Positions 21,850-32,360 of a stretch of 64,000 nucleotides of DNA are shown piece after piece (position 1 is the stretch's first letter; each line of letters begins with the position of its first letter). The stretch lies in assembly GCA_947497175.1 (NCBI GenBank), contig CANMFM010000004.1, forward strand, positions 868,001-932,000, written 5' to 3'. A program made the translations under genes and the position numbers. The DNA comes from an uncultured Aquimarina sp. GTDB lineage: Bacteria; Bacteroidota; Bacteroidia; Flavobacteriales; Flavobacteriaceae. Under the pieces are notes generated by a model, which searched no databases, was not told the DNA's origin, and worked only from the letters and a program-made list of their open reading frames with translations.

Positions 21850-22284
21850 CTATACATTTTTTTTCTCCATATAAAACTCGTATTGATCTTCTCCGGTAAT
21901 ATGAAAACCAATTCGTTTATAAAGATGCTGTGCAGGGTTTTCTTTCAAAACCTTTAAAGTAACTTTTTTATGTGTTGATTGTGCCCTCTTTAGTATTTGA
22001 TTTATAATCTGTTTTCCAATACCGATGCCTTGAAACTCAGGTAAGACCTGAAGTTGTAGTATTTCTATAACACCTTTTGTCTCTAAACATTTTAGCAGAC
22101 CTACTCTTACAGAAGATTTGATAATTATATGAGAAGCTTCAAAATGCAAATTAATTCTAGAAATATGTTCTTGATCAGATAAGTGGATTCCCATTTTTTC
22201 CAAATGAGTGACCATGGTTGATTTTCTCAGATTAAATAGAAAATCTTTGTCCTCTTCTTTTGCCTTTATCAGTTCTAGATTCAT
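21850..22284 (-). CDS. GNAT-family N-acetyltransferase
   Basis: 144 residues. Acetyl-CoA motif EILQLQVLPEFQGIGIGKQI, followed by a motif B helix (ENPAQHLYKRIGFHITGE). Substrate unknown. Monocistronic or with the ABC ATPase 57 nt downstream. Confidence 0.88.
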   Translation of the reverse strand: MNLELIKAKEEDKDFLFNLRKSTMVTHLEKMGIHLSDQEHISRINLHFEASHIIIKSSVRVGLLKCLETKGVIEILQLQVLPEFQGIGIGKQIINQILKRAQSTHKKVTLKVLKENPAQHLYKRIGFHITGEDQYEFYMEKKNV

Positions 22285-22420
22285 TTTTGTGTTTAAAATT
22301 ATAAAAGGTTACTGCTTTAATCAACTTAAGCTTCTTCTTAAAATAGTTGTTTGTTATATCATTTGACAAAGCAAAAACCATCGCTTATATTTGTTGTTTA
22401 CCCCTGCAACAAAAGGTCAA

Positions 22421-23449
22421 ATGAAAAGTGTTCTTTTAGTGATTCTTATTTTTTTTTCAACCTTAAAAATAATTGCTCAAGATAAAAAGGATCAAACAGC
22501 TAATGATTCAATTAAGAATGCATTAAAAATATCGATAAAAGATCTCATAAAAAAAACTCCAAGAGATATTAATGTCGCTGCCCTAAGAGATCTTCTTAAA
22601 GAAATAAGGCCAAAACCCAAAAAAGAAGAAGAGAAAGAGGGATGGAGATCTAATGGCGATTTTTCATTGGTATTTAATCAATCTGCGTTTAATTTTGATT
22701 GGCAAGGAGGGGGGACTTCAAATGTATCGGGTAACAGTTCTATTGATTATAATTTTAATTATAAGAAAAACAGCTTTTCCTGGTCAAACAAAATCAAAGC
22801 TGATTATGGGTTATCTTTTTTAAAAGGAGAAGATTTTACGCGCAAGACCGATGACCGAATCGAAATCGATATGCGTATAGGGCAGCGTATAGGGAAAAGT
22901 AAATGGAACTATTCGTTTTTTGTAAATTTTTTATCTCAGTTTGATAAAGGATTTCGTTTTGAAGTTGATCCAGAAACAGAAGAAACCATACGAATAGAAG
23001 AGACACATTTTTTCTCTCCTGCATTTATACAAGCTGGTCCTGGGTTCTTATGGAAAAAAAGTGATGATTTAAATGTAAATATAGCGCCCGTTACGTCGCG
23101 TATGATCTTTGTAGACAAAGAATTTACAAATGTCGAAGGCTATGTAGATGGTGATTACTTTGGGGTTGATACCGGGGAGAGTACACGATTTGAATTTGGG
23201 GGTGCAATTGCTGCAAATATTAAATTTTCGGTAAGTGAAAATTTTACAGTAGAAAATATCCTCAATCTATATTCTAATTACATTGAAGATCCAGCCAATA
23301 TTGATTTAGATTATACGCTTAATCTTAATCTTCAGGTCAATCGTTATATCTCCAGCAGTTTTATTTTTCAGAGTATTTATGACGATAATGCCACTAGTGC
23401 GTTTCAAATACGACAGGTTTTAGGTATTGGTCTGGATTATAAGTTTTGA
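22421..23449 (+). CDS. DUF3078 outer-membrane-type protein
   Basis: 342 residues from ATG 22421; TATATTTG at 22386-22393 is its -7 promoter element. Signal peptide MKSVLLVILIFFSTLKIIAQ. The rest is a DUF3078 beta-barrel-like protein rich in alternating aromatic strands (SFSWSNKIKADYGLSF, WNYSFFVNFLSQF, ending GIGLDYKF). Common in Flavobacteriia; function unknown. Confidence 0.88.
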   Translation: MKSVLLVILIFFSTLKIIAQDKKDQTANDSIKNALKISIKDLIKKTPRDINVAALRDLLKEIRPKPKKEEEKEGWRSNGDFSLVFNQSAFNFDWQGGGTSNVSGNSSIDYNFNYKKNSFSWSNKIKADYGLSFLKGEDFTRKTDDRIEIDMRIGQRIGKSKWNYSFFVNFLSQFDKGFRFEVDPETEETIRIEETHFFSPAFIQAGPGFLWKKSDDLNVNIAPVTSRMIFVDKEFTNVEGYVDGDYFGVDTGESTRFEFGGAIAANIKFSVSENFTVENILNLYSNYIEDPANIDLDYTLNLNLQVNRYISSSFIFQSIYDDNATSAFQIRQVLGIGLDYKF

Positions 23450-23451
23450 TC

Positions 23452-24660
23452 TTATTCTTCAACAACCTCAGGATATAAAAAATTGTTATACGGAAATCGA
23501 GTGACATGAATATCCCTAACTTCTTTGTAGACACGCTTTCTAAATTCTTCGATATTCTCCTTATTGATTGCCGAAATAAACAATGCATTATCACCTATTT
23601 TACTCATCCAAGTATCTTTCCACTCTTCTAATGTGTAGTGTGCTTCGGTTTTTTCTGTGGTCAGGTCGTCTTCCTCTATTGTTTCGTATTGATAAGCATC
23701 GATTTTATTAAAAACCATGATTGTTCTTTTATCTGTGCAATCAATCTCTGCGAGTATTTTGTTAACCGAGGCGATATGATCTTCAAATTGAGGATGAGAG
23801 ATATCTACTACGTGTAATAACAAATCTGCTTCTCTAACTTCGTCTAATGTGCTTTTAAAACTTTCTACAAGTTGTGTGGGTAGTTTTCTTATAAAGCCTA
23901 CTGTATCACTAAGTAAAAAAGGGAGGTTGCCAATCACTACTTTTCGCACCGTAGTGTCCAGTGTTGCAAAAAGCTTATTCTCGGCAAAGACCTGGCTTTT
24001 TGCAACCACGTTCATCAATGTGGATTTTCCAACATTGGTATATCCAACAAGTGCTACGCGTACAAGCTTACCTCGATTACCTCGTTGAGTAGCCATTTGT
24101 TTGTCAATGGTTTGTAATTTCTTTTTTAGTAATGAAATTCTATCTCGCACAATACGGCGGTCGGTTTCGATTTCAGTTTCACCAGGACCACGCATCCCAA
24201 TACCCCCTCGTTGTCTTTCAAGGTGGGTCCACAATCCGGTAAGACGTGGTAACAAATATTGATATTGTGCCAATTCTACCTGGGTACGGGCATAGCTGGT
24301 TTGTGCTCGTTGTGCAAAAATATCCAGAATTAAATTGGTTCTGTCTATAATCTTTGCTTTTAAGGTTCTTTCAATATTACGAAGCTGTGCAGGAGATAAT
24401 TCGTCGTCAAAAACAACAGTTCCTATTTCATTTTCTTCAACATAGAGCCTAACTTCTTCCATTTTTCCAGTACCTATAAAAGTCTTAGAATTTGGAATAT
24501 CCATTTTTTGTGTAAATCTTTTGACTACTTCACCACCAGCAGTATAGGTAAGAAACTCTAATTCATCTAGAAACTCATTTAATTTATCTTCGTCCTGATT
24601 TTTGGTTATAATTCCTATTAATACAGTCTTCTCGTATGCTATTTCCTTATGTTCTAACAT
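23452..24660 (-). CDS. hflX: GTPase HflX
   Basis: 402 residues: an N-terminal HflX domain (LNEFLDELEFLTYTAGGEVV), a glycine-rich linker (QRGGIGMRGPGETEIETDRR) and a G domain with GYTNVGKST, DTVGFIRKLP and NKID. HflX splits stalled or heat-damaged 70S ribosomes. Convergent with the DUF3078 gene with only 2 nt between stops. Confidence 0.96.
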   Translation of the reverse strand: MLEHKEIAYEKTVLIGIITKNQDEDKLNEFLDELEFLTYTAGGEVVKRFTQKMDIPNSKTFIGTGKMEEVRLYVEENEIGTVVFDDELSPAQLRNIERTLKAKIIDRTNLILDIFAQRAQTSYARTQVELAQYQYLLPRLTGLWTHLERQRGGIGMRGPGETEIETDRRIVRDRISLLKKKLQTIDKQMATQRGNRGKLVRVALVGYTNVGKSTLMNVVAKSQVFAENKLFATLDTTVRKVVIGNLPFLLSDTVGFIRKLPTQLVESFKSTLDEVREADLLLHVVDISHPQFEDHIASVNKILAEIDCTDKRTIMVFNKIDAYQYETIEEDDLTTEKTEAHYTLEEWKDTWMSKIGDNALFISAINKENIEEFRKRVYKEVRDIHVTRFPYNNFLYPEVVEE

Positions 24661-24786
24661 TAATTAAGGGATATCTTCTATATCTTATTTTACTATATTG
24701 TGCCTTTAATCTGATATACAAAAGTACAATAATTATATGCTTTAGCGTCCTTTAGCGTAAAGGGTTTCTTATAAAAATAATTTATT

Positions 24787-25758
24787 ATGGCTAACAAATT
24801 TTACTTCCGCAAAAAACACACCGATCAGTATACGGTAGCTTTTTACAATTTGGAAAATCTCTTTGATACCACAGATGACCCGTATACCTTAGACGATGAC
24901 TTTTTACCAGACTCTGAAAAAGCATGGACCTATAAAAGATATGAGAAGAAAATCTTCAAACTTGGCACTGCCATTTCTAATATTGGTTTTTCAGAAACAG
25001 GCAAAGCCCCTATATTAGTTGGTGTAGCAGAGGTAGAAAACAAACGGGTTCTGGAAGACTTAATTGCTTCTAAACATCTAAAAAATAAAAACTATGGCAT
25101 TGTACATTATGATTCTCCTGATGAACGAGGAATTGATGTAGGGCTTATATATCAAAAACAATATTTTGAAGTCACGAATTCAGAAAAAATACAGGTATTG
25201 GTAGATAATGATCATGGAGAAAGAGATTACACGCGAGATATTTTAAGGGTTACGGGGTATTTAAACAACGAAGAGGTTCATATTCTTATAAATCATTGGC
25301 CGTCTAGACGTGATGGAGCAGAATTAACTGCATATAAACGTATAGTCGCTGCGCAAAAAAACCGGGAGATTATAGATCAGATAACTTCAGAAAATGCCGA
25401 TGCAAAAATTATCATCATGGGTGATTTTAATGATGACCCTCATAGTGAAAGTGTCAAAAATCACTTAGTTCAAAACGATCTTTTTAATCCTATGGAACGG
25501 CTTTTAACCAGGTATCGCGGAACAACAAATTACAGAAGTCAATGGAATTTGTTTGACCAGATCATCTTTAGTCATAACTTTCATAAGTACGAAAAGGGCA
25601 AACATTGTTTTTCTGATGCTTCTATTTTCGACGACGACTTTTTAAAAATTTATAAAGGGCGCTACAAAGGAAATCCGTTTAGAACATATGTCGGCAGAAA
25701 ATACTTGGGAGGATATAGTGATCATTTTCCTGTTTATATGAGGCTACGATTGAACTAA
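24787..25758 (+). CDS. Endonuclease/exonuclease/phosphatase-family protein
   Basis: 323 residues, no signal peptide. EEP fold motifs: FYNLENLFDTTDD, GVAEVENKRVLEDL (metal Glu), NHWPSRRDG, MGDFNDDPHS and SDHFPVYM (catalytic His). Likely a cytoplasmic metal-dependent nuclease or phosphatase. A second, secreted EEP protein lies at 26874-31487. Confidence 0.88.
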   Translation: MANKFYFRKKHTDQYTVAFYNLENLFDTTDDPYTLDDDFLPDSEKAWTYKRYEKKIFKLGTAISNIGFSETGKAPILVGVAEVENKRVLEDLIASKHLKNKNYGIVHYDSPDERGIDVGLIYQKQYFEVTNSEKIQVLVDNDHGERDYTRDILRVTGYLNNEEVHILINHWPSRRDGAELTAYKRIVAAQKNREIIDQITSENADAKIIIMGDFNDDPHSESVKNHLVQNDLFNPMERLLTRYRGTTNYRSQWNLFDQIIFSHNFHKYEKGKHCFSDASIFDDDFLKIYKGRYKGNPFRTYVGRKYLGGYSDHFPVYMRLRLN

Positions 25759-25807
25759 TACGAAAAAAGGCCAATCTTCTGCATAATTAGTAACTAATAA
25801 ATCTACA

Positions 25808-26542
25808 TCAGAAACTTAATGTACCATTCCCTCCTCGTTTCTTGTAGCTATCCCAGCACGTAGTACAAGAACTGTCTAACCAAACGTTAGGAAAGGTGTA
25901 TAGGTTTGTTGCACCCGTAGCAGGTGCGGTTTGGTCTCCAGCAACCAAATAGGTATGAAACTGTTTCACAAACCAGTCATCGGTTCCTTGCAATTGAAGT
26001 GTAGAAGCTGTTAATTGTACCCAATTTACGGCTTGACCGGGTAATGATGTTTTAAAAAGATAATAATCCCACTTGCCTAATTCTCGCTCATCAATATGTG
26101 GATAATCTAAAACAATGTTTTTAATACTATGACCCCCTTTGTCTGTATTAAAATATACCGAAACTCGTACATTACCATCTGTATCATTCTCCGATTGGTT
26201 GCCGGTAAGTGTTGCTATTCTATAAAACCACTCTGTACTTACACCTTTGTTTTGATTGTTGTTTTTATATTTATAATCTGCCACAGCCTTATCAAATAAG
26301 GTGGTAGCTTCTTCTTTGTTTACATCTTCATCAAATTGAATGTGTAATACTGGCGTTATTGTTTTTAATTGATTCTCATCTATCACGATATCACTGTTCT
26401 CTGTAATATTTTCAAAACCGTTTTTATCATTTGTGTTGATAAATTCTGCTTCTCCGTCTGGTTGTTCGCATGATGTTATTAACAAAGCGTATATAACAAC
26501 CCACAAAACAGCTTCAAAATTCCCCCGTTTTTTCATTTTCAT
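25808..26542 (-). CDS. Hypothetical lipoprotein
   Basis: 244 residues with lipobox LLITSC near residue 25, then a polar secreted region with GTDDWFVKQFHTYL and a Cys pair near the C-terminus (DSSCTTCWDSY). The middle (NVRVSVYFNTDKGGHSIKNI) suggests a beta-sandwich, perhaps PLAT-like; this is a guess. Start may be ATG 26542 or 26536. The 330-nt gap to the next gene (26543-26873) holds divergent promoters and the inverted repeat TAACAC/GTGTTA near 26800, nothing more. Confidence 0.75.
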   Translation of the reverse strand: MKMKKRGNFEAVLWVVIYALLITSCEQPDGEAEFINTNDKNGFENITENSDIVIDENQLKTITPVLHIQFDEDVNKEEATTLFDKAVADYKYKNNNQNKGVSTEWFYRIATLTGNQSENDTDGNVRVSVYFNTDKGGHSIKNIVLDYPHIDERELGKWDYYLFKTSLPGQAVNWVQLTASTLQLQGTDDWFVKQFHTYLVAGDQTAPATGATNLYTFPNVWLDSSCTTCWDSYKKRGGNGTLSF

Positions 26543-26873
26543 GTTTGCGTTTAATTCTTAATAATGTTTTAAAATTGATCAGCGCTTTAGTGCTCTTTTC
26601 ATTTTTGACAAAACAAATTTAACGTATTGATAATCAATATAACAGAGTTTAAAATCCCAATTTTGTAGGGGTTGTTTTACCCTTTTTGAGTAAAAATTGT
26701 TTTTAGAATATTTAAGGCGGTATAATTTGAAGTCTCATAAACCCTTGATTTATAAACGCCTCTGAGTAAAAATGTTAATTTGTTAATATTTTTTTAACAC
26801 TAACGGGGTGTTAGAATGGTTCTAATGCCATACCTTGCGCTACGCAAAAAATCACACAAACAAACTAATTGTC

Positions 26874-29800
26874 ATGAAATTAAAATTACTTTTAATTCCA
26901 TTTGTCATTTCATGTTTTATGGGGGCTCAAAATGGAATTGCACAGTCTGTTTTTATCAACGAAATACACTATGATAATGTAGGCTCAGACGTAGATGAAG
27001 CTGTCGAAATCGCAGGATCGGCAGGAACTGATCTTACCAATTGGAGTATCGTTTTATATAACGGATCAAATGGTTCGGTGTATACTACTATTGCTCTTTC
27101 AGGAAGTATCCCTGATCAACAAAATGGTTTTGGAACTATTACTAACGTTCTTGCCGCAAATGGATTGCAAAACGGTGCACCAGACGGAATTGCCTTGATT
27201 GATAACAATAGCGTTGTTATTCAGTTTTTAAGTTATGAAGGTTCGTTTACCGCAACGGATGGACCTGCATCAGGGTTAACCAGTACAGATATTGGAGTAT
27301 CTGAGTCTAGTAGTTCTGTTGTTGGTAGTTCTTTACAATTATCAGGAGCAGGAACTACAGCTACAGAATTTGTATGGGAAGCTTTACCGGCTAATACATA
27401 TGGGCAGGTAAATACCAATCAAATTTTTGGAACACCCGTAATTCTGCCAATACTCAATGAATTTGTATTTAATCATTCGGGATCCGATACTGATGAATTT
27501 GTAGAAATAAAAGCCGGACCAGAGGCTGACTTAAGCGAATACTGGATTTTAGAAATTGATGGAGATAGTAACTCAGCAGGTACTATCGACGAAGTAATTC
27601 AACTAGGATCAACAGATGTTAATGGGTATTTTACAACACCTTTGGGTAGTAATGTATATGAAAATGGTACTGTTGCTCTACTTTTAGTAAAGAATTTTAC
27701 CGGTACTTTAGGACAAGATCTGGATGCCGATGATAATGGTGTTTTTGATACAACGCCTTGGGAAGAAATTACTGATAATATAGGGGTTAATGATGGAGAT
27801 GCCACGGATCAGAATTATGCCACAGTTACTTTGTTGCCATCTTTTGATGGAAGTACATTTACTGTTGGTGGTGCATCAAGATTTCCTAATGGAGTCGATA
27901 CAGATGCTGTTAGCGATTGGACAAGAAATGACTTTAACGGAAGTGGATTACCAAGTTTTCCTACGGTAGTAGCAGATCCAGGTGAAGCAGTAAATACGCC
28001 AAACAGAGAAAATGTAGTTGTTGAAGATACCGGAGGAGAAGATGCAGTACTACTGATCAATGAAATTGATGCCGATACCGAAGGTTCTGATCTATTAGAA
28101 TTTGTAGAATTATATGACGGAGGAGCAGGAAACACTACTCTGGATGGTTATATTCTTGTTTTTTATAATGGGTCTAATAATCAAAGTTATGCCACCTATG
28201 ATCTTACCGGATTTACTACAAATGCTAATGGGTATTTTGTAGCGGGTAATGCAGATGTTGCAAATGTCTCTATAGTTTTTCCAGGAAATGGTCTACAAAA
28301 TGGAGCAGATGCTGTGGCATTATACAAGATAGATGCAGCCAGTTTTCCAAATGGAACAACAGTAACCACAGATAATCTTGTAGATGCTATTGTTTACGAT
28401 ACCAATGATAATGATGATGCAGAATTATTGGTATTGCTAAATGCAAACGAACCACAGATCAATGAAGACGATAAAGGAGATAAAAATTTCCATTCTGTAC
28501 AACGATTTCCAAACGGATCTGGTGGATTAAGAAATACGTCGACCTATACACAGGCGATTGCAACACCTGGGGCGGCTAATACAAATGCTACAGAAATTGT
28601 AAATCTTATTATTAATGAATTAGATGCAGATACTCAAGGGTCTGATGCCTTAGAATTCGTAGAACTATATGACGGTGGAGCCGGAAATACTTCTTTAGAT
28701 GGATACGTATTAGTAAACTATAACGGAAGCAATAATACAAGTTATAACGCCTTCGATTTAGATGGTTTTTCTACCAACGCCGAAGGATACTTTGTTATCG
28801 GTAATGCCGATGTTGCTAATGTTGATCTTGTAGTCCCCGGTAACTCTTTTCAAAATGGTGCTGATGCTGTAGTATTATATTTTGGCGATGCAACAAGTTT
28901 CCCTAGCGGAACGGCGGTTACTGCAGACAATATAATTGATGCAATTGTATACGATACCAATGATGCTGATGATCTGGAATTATTAGTATTGCTAAATGCA
29001 GACCAACCCCAACTAAACGAAGATGCAAACGGAAGCAAAGACGGCGAGTCTTTACAACGTGTTCCAAACGGACAGGGAGGGGCTCGTAATACAATTTCTT
29101 ATGTAGCCAAGGCTCCAACTCCAGGTACCGATAATGATGGTGTAGTTGTAACTCCTGGCGAAATAATCACTATTGCCGAAGCAAGAGCTGCTGCAGAAGG
29201 TACACCTGTAACGATTACAGGAGTGTTAACTGTAACAGATGCTTTTAATGGTCCTGCATTTATCCAGGATAATACTGCCGGTATTGCTATTTTTGATGAA
29301 CAAGTACAAGCTAATGCGATGTTAAAAGTAGGAGATTCTATTACGGTAACTGCAGTTAGAACGGCTTTTAATGATCAGATACAGCTTAATGGAGTTGTTG
29401 AGGTAGTAAACAATGGCCTTCCACAAAATCCTATTACTCCTTTAGACATTACTCTTGCAGAACTTGCTAATCACCCTGGTGAGCTGGTTCGTGTACTAAA
29501 TACAACATTCCCTAATCCGGGAGATCTTTTGTTTGGTAATGCCAACTTTACCCTTACCGATACAAGTGGTACGGGGCAATTACGAGTAGATAATGATGTA
29601 GCTTCTGTTGTGGGTAAAGCGCAGCCTGTTACCTGTCCAGAAATCACGGGTGTTATAGGACGCTTTAGAGAATTTTTCCAGTTGCTCCCAAGAGCATCTG
29701 CAGATATCCCTTGTGCGGTCGAGTTTATCCCTCCCGGTGATACTGTAGGTTTCCCTAAAGAAGATACTTTTGATGTTGTAGCATGGAATATAGAGTGGTT

Positions 29801-31487
29801 TGGAGACGAAAACAACTCTCCTGTAGGACAAAACCCAATGTCTGATGCTATTCAAAGAGACAGTACGGCTACAGTGCTTAGGAAATTAAAAGCAGATGTA
29901 TATGCTGTAGAAGAAATTGCTGATGATGCGTTATTTGCTGAATTGGTAGCGCAATTGCCAGGATATGATTATATTTTATCTGATGCGTTTTCAAATCCTT
30001 CGGGTACTGCACCTTTCCAAAAATTAGGATTTATTTATAATACCGAAACTGTTTCCGTAGTAGAAACCAGAGCTATGCTCACGTCTATTCATCCGTTGTA
30101 TAACGGTGGTGATGATTCTGCTCTTGTTAATTACCCAAGTGAGACATCTCGTTTCTTTGCTAGTGGTAGGCTACCATTTTTAATGACTGCTGATGTAACT
30201 ATAAATGGTGTAACCGAGCGTATAGATCTTATAGCACTGCATGCAAGAGCAAACAGCAGCAATGATCCTCAGAACAGATATGACATGCGTAAGTATGACG
30301 TAGAGGTACTTAAAGATTCTCTAGATGTGAATTTTGCAAATAACAAAGTTATTTTATTAGGAGATTATAACGATGATGTAGATGAAACTGTAGCTGATAT
30401 ACCTTCTACAATTTCTAGTTTCCAGGAATATGTAAACGATTCACTAAATTATAATATTGTATCATCGGCATTAAGTGAAGCCGGGTTTCGTTCTTTTGTA
30501 TTTAGAGAAAACATGATCGACCATATTGCGGTTACTAATGAGCTTAACGAAGCCTATATCGAAAATTCTGTTACAGTTCATTATGATGTTTACGATAATG
30601 ACTACGCGTTTACAACATCGGATCACTTACCGGTTTCTGCAAGATTCTTATTAGAGCCCGAATTTGTAGATAACGAATGTAATGGAGCTTCTGTAGTTTC
30701 TTTTGATCAAGGAAGAAGAAGAGATGGGAGAAGAATATCGAGATACAGAAGTAATCCAGATCGAGCAATCGGAACGCCAAGAGAAAGAAGATACTTAAAC
30801 TTTGTAAGTCTGGGATTTGGAGGGTCAATTACTATTGAATTGAATAATGAGATTTTTGACAATGCAGACACTAATGAATTTGCAGTCTTTGAGTCTACAG
30901 GATTTTTTAACAATATTCCTTGTAGCTATTTTCCTGAATCTGCAGAAGTATTTGCTTCAAAAGATGGTGTGGCGTTTGTTTCTCTAGGAACCACTTGCCA
31001 GGATGGCGAATTTGATTTAGCGACAGGTAACTTACGCTCTGCTAAATTCATCAGAGTGGTTGATATTAGTGACAAAAACGTCTTTCCATGGTTTGCAGAT
31101 GGTTACGATCTAGATGCTATTGTGTGTTTAGAAAATGGCCAATCTCTGATTAATAAACAAACTGTAGTATATGCAGAAAACCCAACAGCTCTGGAAAGTG
31201 AGTTAATGAACGAAAAATTTGGAGCAGAAGAAGTTACCGTAAAAGTTTCTCCAAACCCTGTTACAAATTATCTTTCTGTAGACTTTACTGCATTCTCTGG
31301 CAATGATATCAACATTTCTGTGACCAATGTAACGGGTCAAATAGTGTTTAATCAAACCGTGAGATTAAATGTTGGGCAATCAAAAGCATCTATTGATATG
31401 AGCGGTTATCCAAGAGGGTTCTATATAGTGCGTGTGTCTGACACAAGTGGAGTTATTAATAAAACAATTAAGGTGCTGAAAAAATAA
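26874..31487 (+). CDS. Giant secreted lamin-tail/nuclease protein with T9SS tail
   Basis: 1537 residues from ATG 26874. Signal peptide MKLKLLLIPFVISCFMGAQN. Four lamin-tail-like repeats follow, each opening with INEI/LNEF and SD..EFVEI/L (the last two nearly identical, DAD..GSD..LEFVELYDGG). Then come an OB-type segment (GTPVTITGVLTVTDAF), an EEP nuclease domain at about 960-1250 (WNIEWFGDEN, VEEI, LGDYNDD, TSDHLPVS), a Cys-containing discoidin-like domain, and a T9SS tail (VKVSPNPVTNYLSV, ending INKTIKVLKK). An exported DNase or phosphatase that could use extracellular DNA. Four Asp-rich repeats suggest calcium binding. Confidence 0.92.
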   Translation: MKLKLLLIPFVISCFMGAQNGIAQSVFINEIHYDNVGSDVDEAVEIAGSAGTDLTNWSIVLYNGSNGSVYTTIALSGSIPDQQNGFGTITNVLAANGLQNGAPDGIALIDNNSVVIQFLSYEGSFTATDGPASGLTSTDIGVSESSSSVVGSSLQLSGAGTTATEFVWEALPANTYGQVNTNQIFGTPVILPILNEFVFNHSGSDTDEFVEIKAGPEADLSEYWILEIDGDSNSAGTIDEVIQLGSTDVNGYFTTPLGSNVYENGTVALLLVKNFTGTLGQDLDADDNGVFDTTPWEEITDNIGVNDGDATDQNYATVTLLPSFDGSTFTVGGASRFPNGVDTDAVSDWTRNDFNGSGLPSFPTVVADPGEAVNTPNRENVVVEDTGGEDAVLLINEIDADTEGSDLLEFVELYDGGAGNTTLDGYILVFYNGSNNQSYATYDLTGFTTNANGYFVAGNADVANVSIVFPGNGLQNGADAVALYKIDAASFPNGTTVTTDNLVDAIVYDTNDNDDAELLVLLNANEPQINEDDKGDKNFHSVQRFPNGSGGLRNTSTYTQAIATPGAANTNATEIVNLIINELDADTQGSDALEFVELYDGGAGNTSLDGYVLVNYNGSNNTSYNAFDLDGFSTNAEGYFVIGNADVANVDLVVPGNSFQNGADAVVLYFGDATSFPSGTAVTADNIIDAIVYDTNDADDLELLVLLNADQPQLNEDANGSKDGESLQRVPNGQGGARNTISYVAKAPTPGTDNDGVVVTPGEIITIAEARAAAEGTPVTITGVLTVTDAFNGPAFIQDNTAGIAIFDEQVQANAMLKVGDSITVTAVRTAFNDQIQLNGVVEVVNNGLPQNPITPLDITLAELANHPGELVRVLNTTFPNPGDLLFGNANFTLTDTSGTGQLRVDNDVASVVGKAQPVTCPEITGVIGRFREFFQLLPRASADIPCAVEFIPPGDTVGFPKEDTFDVVAWNIEWFGDENNSPVGQNPMSDAIQRDSTATVLRKLKADVYAVEEIADDALFAELVAQLPGYDYILSDAFSNPSGTAPFQKLGFIYNTETVSVVETRAMLTSIHPLYNGGDDSALVNYPSETSRFFASGRLPFLMTADVTINGVTERIDLIALHARANSSNDPQNRYDMRKYDVEVLKDSLDVNFANNKVILLGDYNDDVDETVADIPSTISSFQEYVNDSLNYNIVSSALSEAGFRSFVFRENMIDHIAVTNELNEAYIENSVTVHYDVYDNDYAFTTSDHLPVSARFLLEPEFVDNECNGASVVSFDQGRRRDGRRISRYRSNPDRAIGTPRERRYLNFVSLGFGGSITIELNNEIFDNADTNEFAVFESTGFFNNIPCSYFPESAEVFASKDGVAFVSLGTTCQDGEFDLATGNLRSAKFIRVVDISDKNVFPWFADGYDLDAIVCLENGQSLINKQTVVYAENPTALESELMNEKFGAEEVTVKVSPNPVTNYLSVDFTAFSGNDINISVTNVTGQIVFNQTVRLNVGQSKASIDMSGYPRGFYIVRVSDTSGVINKTIKVLKK

Positions 31488-31518
31488 CCTGACTGTTATA
31501 GAAATACATTTTATAGGA

Positions 31519-31550
31519 AAGACTGGATCTAATTATCCAGTCTTTTTTTT
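31519..31550 (+). terminator. Strong terminator after the secreted nuclease
   Basis: AAGACTGGAT/ATCCAGTCTT, perfect 10-bp stem, followed by eight T. Confidence 0.88.
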
Positions 31551-31696
31551 AGTTATATACCTTCCTACCAGAATAATGAACAAAAACGGGGATGACTTTT
31601 CTTTTACCAAAGTAAAAAAATCTAAAAATTAGAAAGGAGTTTTTGATAGTTAGTTGTTTTATTAATACAAACGGTTATTAAAATAAACATAAAGCG

Positions 31697-31792
31697 ATGT
31701 ATAAGACTAAAACACTACTGAAAGATAAAATGGTATTGGGCGGAGTGTTTCTTATATCTTATTGTATGTTTTTGACTTACTTTTTAATATAA
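31697..31792 (+). CDS. Possible 31-residue membrane microprotein
   Basis: ATG 31697 encodes MYKTKTLLKDKMVLGGVFLI and SYCMFLTYFLI: basic head and one hydrophobic helix, in the 987-nt gap 31488-32474. A terminator (31850-31889) follows. No family known; conservation would be needed to accept it. Confidence 0.4.
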   Translation: MYKTKTLLKDKMVLGGVFLISYCMFLTYFLI

Positions 31793-31849
31793 GAAAGCAC
31801 ATCGATCACAATATTAACATGGTTTTCTAACCATACATTTTGTTAAAAG

Positions 31850-31889
31850 AACCTCTTTGTAAAAGCGTTGTTTGCATAAGAGGTTTTTT
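31850..31889 (+). terminator. Terminator-like hairpin
   Basis: AACCTCTT and AAGAGGTT enclose a 20-nt loop and run into TTTTTT. It may end a transcript covering the 31697 microprotein. Confidence 0.6.
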
Positions 31890-31924
31890 GAAAGAAGAAT
31901 TAAAAGTGTCCCTTGATTTAATAT

Positions 31925-31956
31925 AAAGTCTCGCTCCCCAACGAGACTTTTTTTAA
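31925..31956 (+). terminator. Second terminator in the same gap
   Basis: AAAGTCTCG/CGAGACTTT around CTCCCCAA, followed by a T tract. Confidence 0.7.
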
Positions 31957-31960
31957 TGTA

Positions 31961-32060
31961 AAAAAACAACCCCCGGGTAACTACTCCCAGGGGTCTTAAT
32001 TGAAACTTAGTAGTAGTATTTAACACAAACTCAACTTATACTAATTATGAATGTTTCAAT
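31961..32060 (-). ncRNA. Candidate small RNA with terminator, copy A
   Basis: Reading the minus strand: GTTTCAAT complement pair (ATTGAAAC at 32060-32053 and GTTTCAAT at 32006-31999) frames the core TAAGTTGAGTTTGT (32038-32025), then a GC-rich hairpin ACCCCTGGGAG/CCCGGGGGT and TTTTTT. The same order recurs at 32361-32451. No ORF is present, so a small regulatory RNA or an untranslated end is likely. Confidence 0.45.
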
Positions 32061-32360
32061 TATATCGTTTGATAATCTATGATTCGATTTAATGTCGCGA
32101 ATATAGGTGGTATCTCTTAAATATTTTAGTGTTTTTTCAATGGTAATTCAGATTTAATGATGCCATAATATCCTCGTAAAATAGTTGTATTTAACTCATT
32201 GAATATCAATTTATATTTCGTTTTTCGGGGAAATATTCATTTTTTAACATCGTATTCTCAATACATTTGATTGAAAATTCTCAATTTTCATATTATGATA
32301 TTAAGAATTCTTCAAAATTAGTGCCAGATAATAATTATATGATCTTTTTATTAAAATAAT

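Noticed and set aside
30610..30913. Antisense ORFs inside the giant secreted protein
   Set aside because: Long antisense frames arise from its Asp/Asn-rich codons; the sense frame has clear domains.
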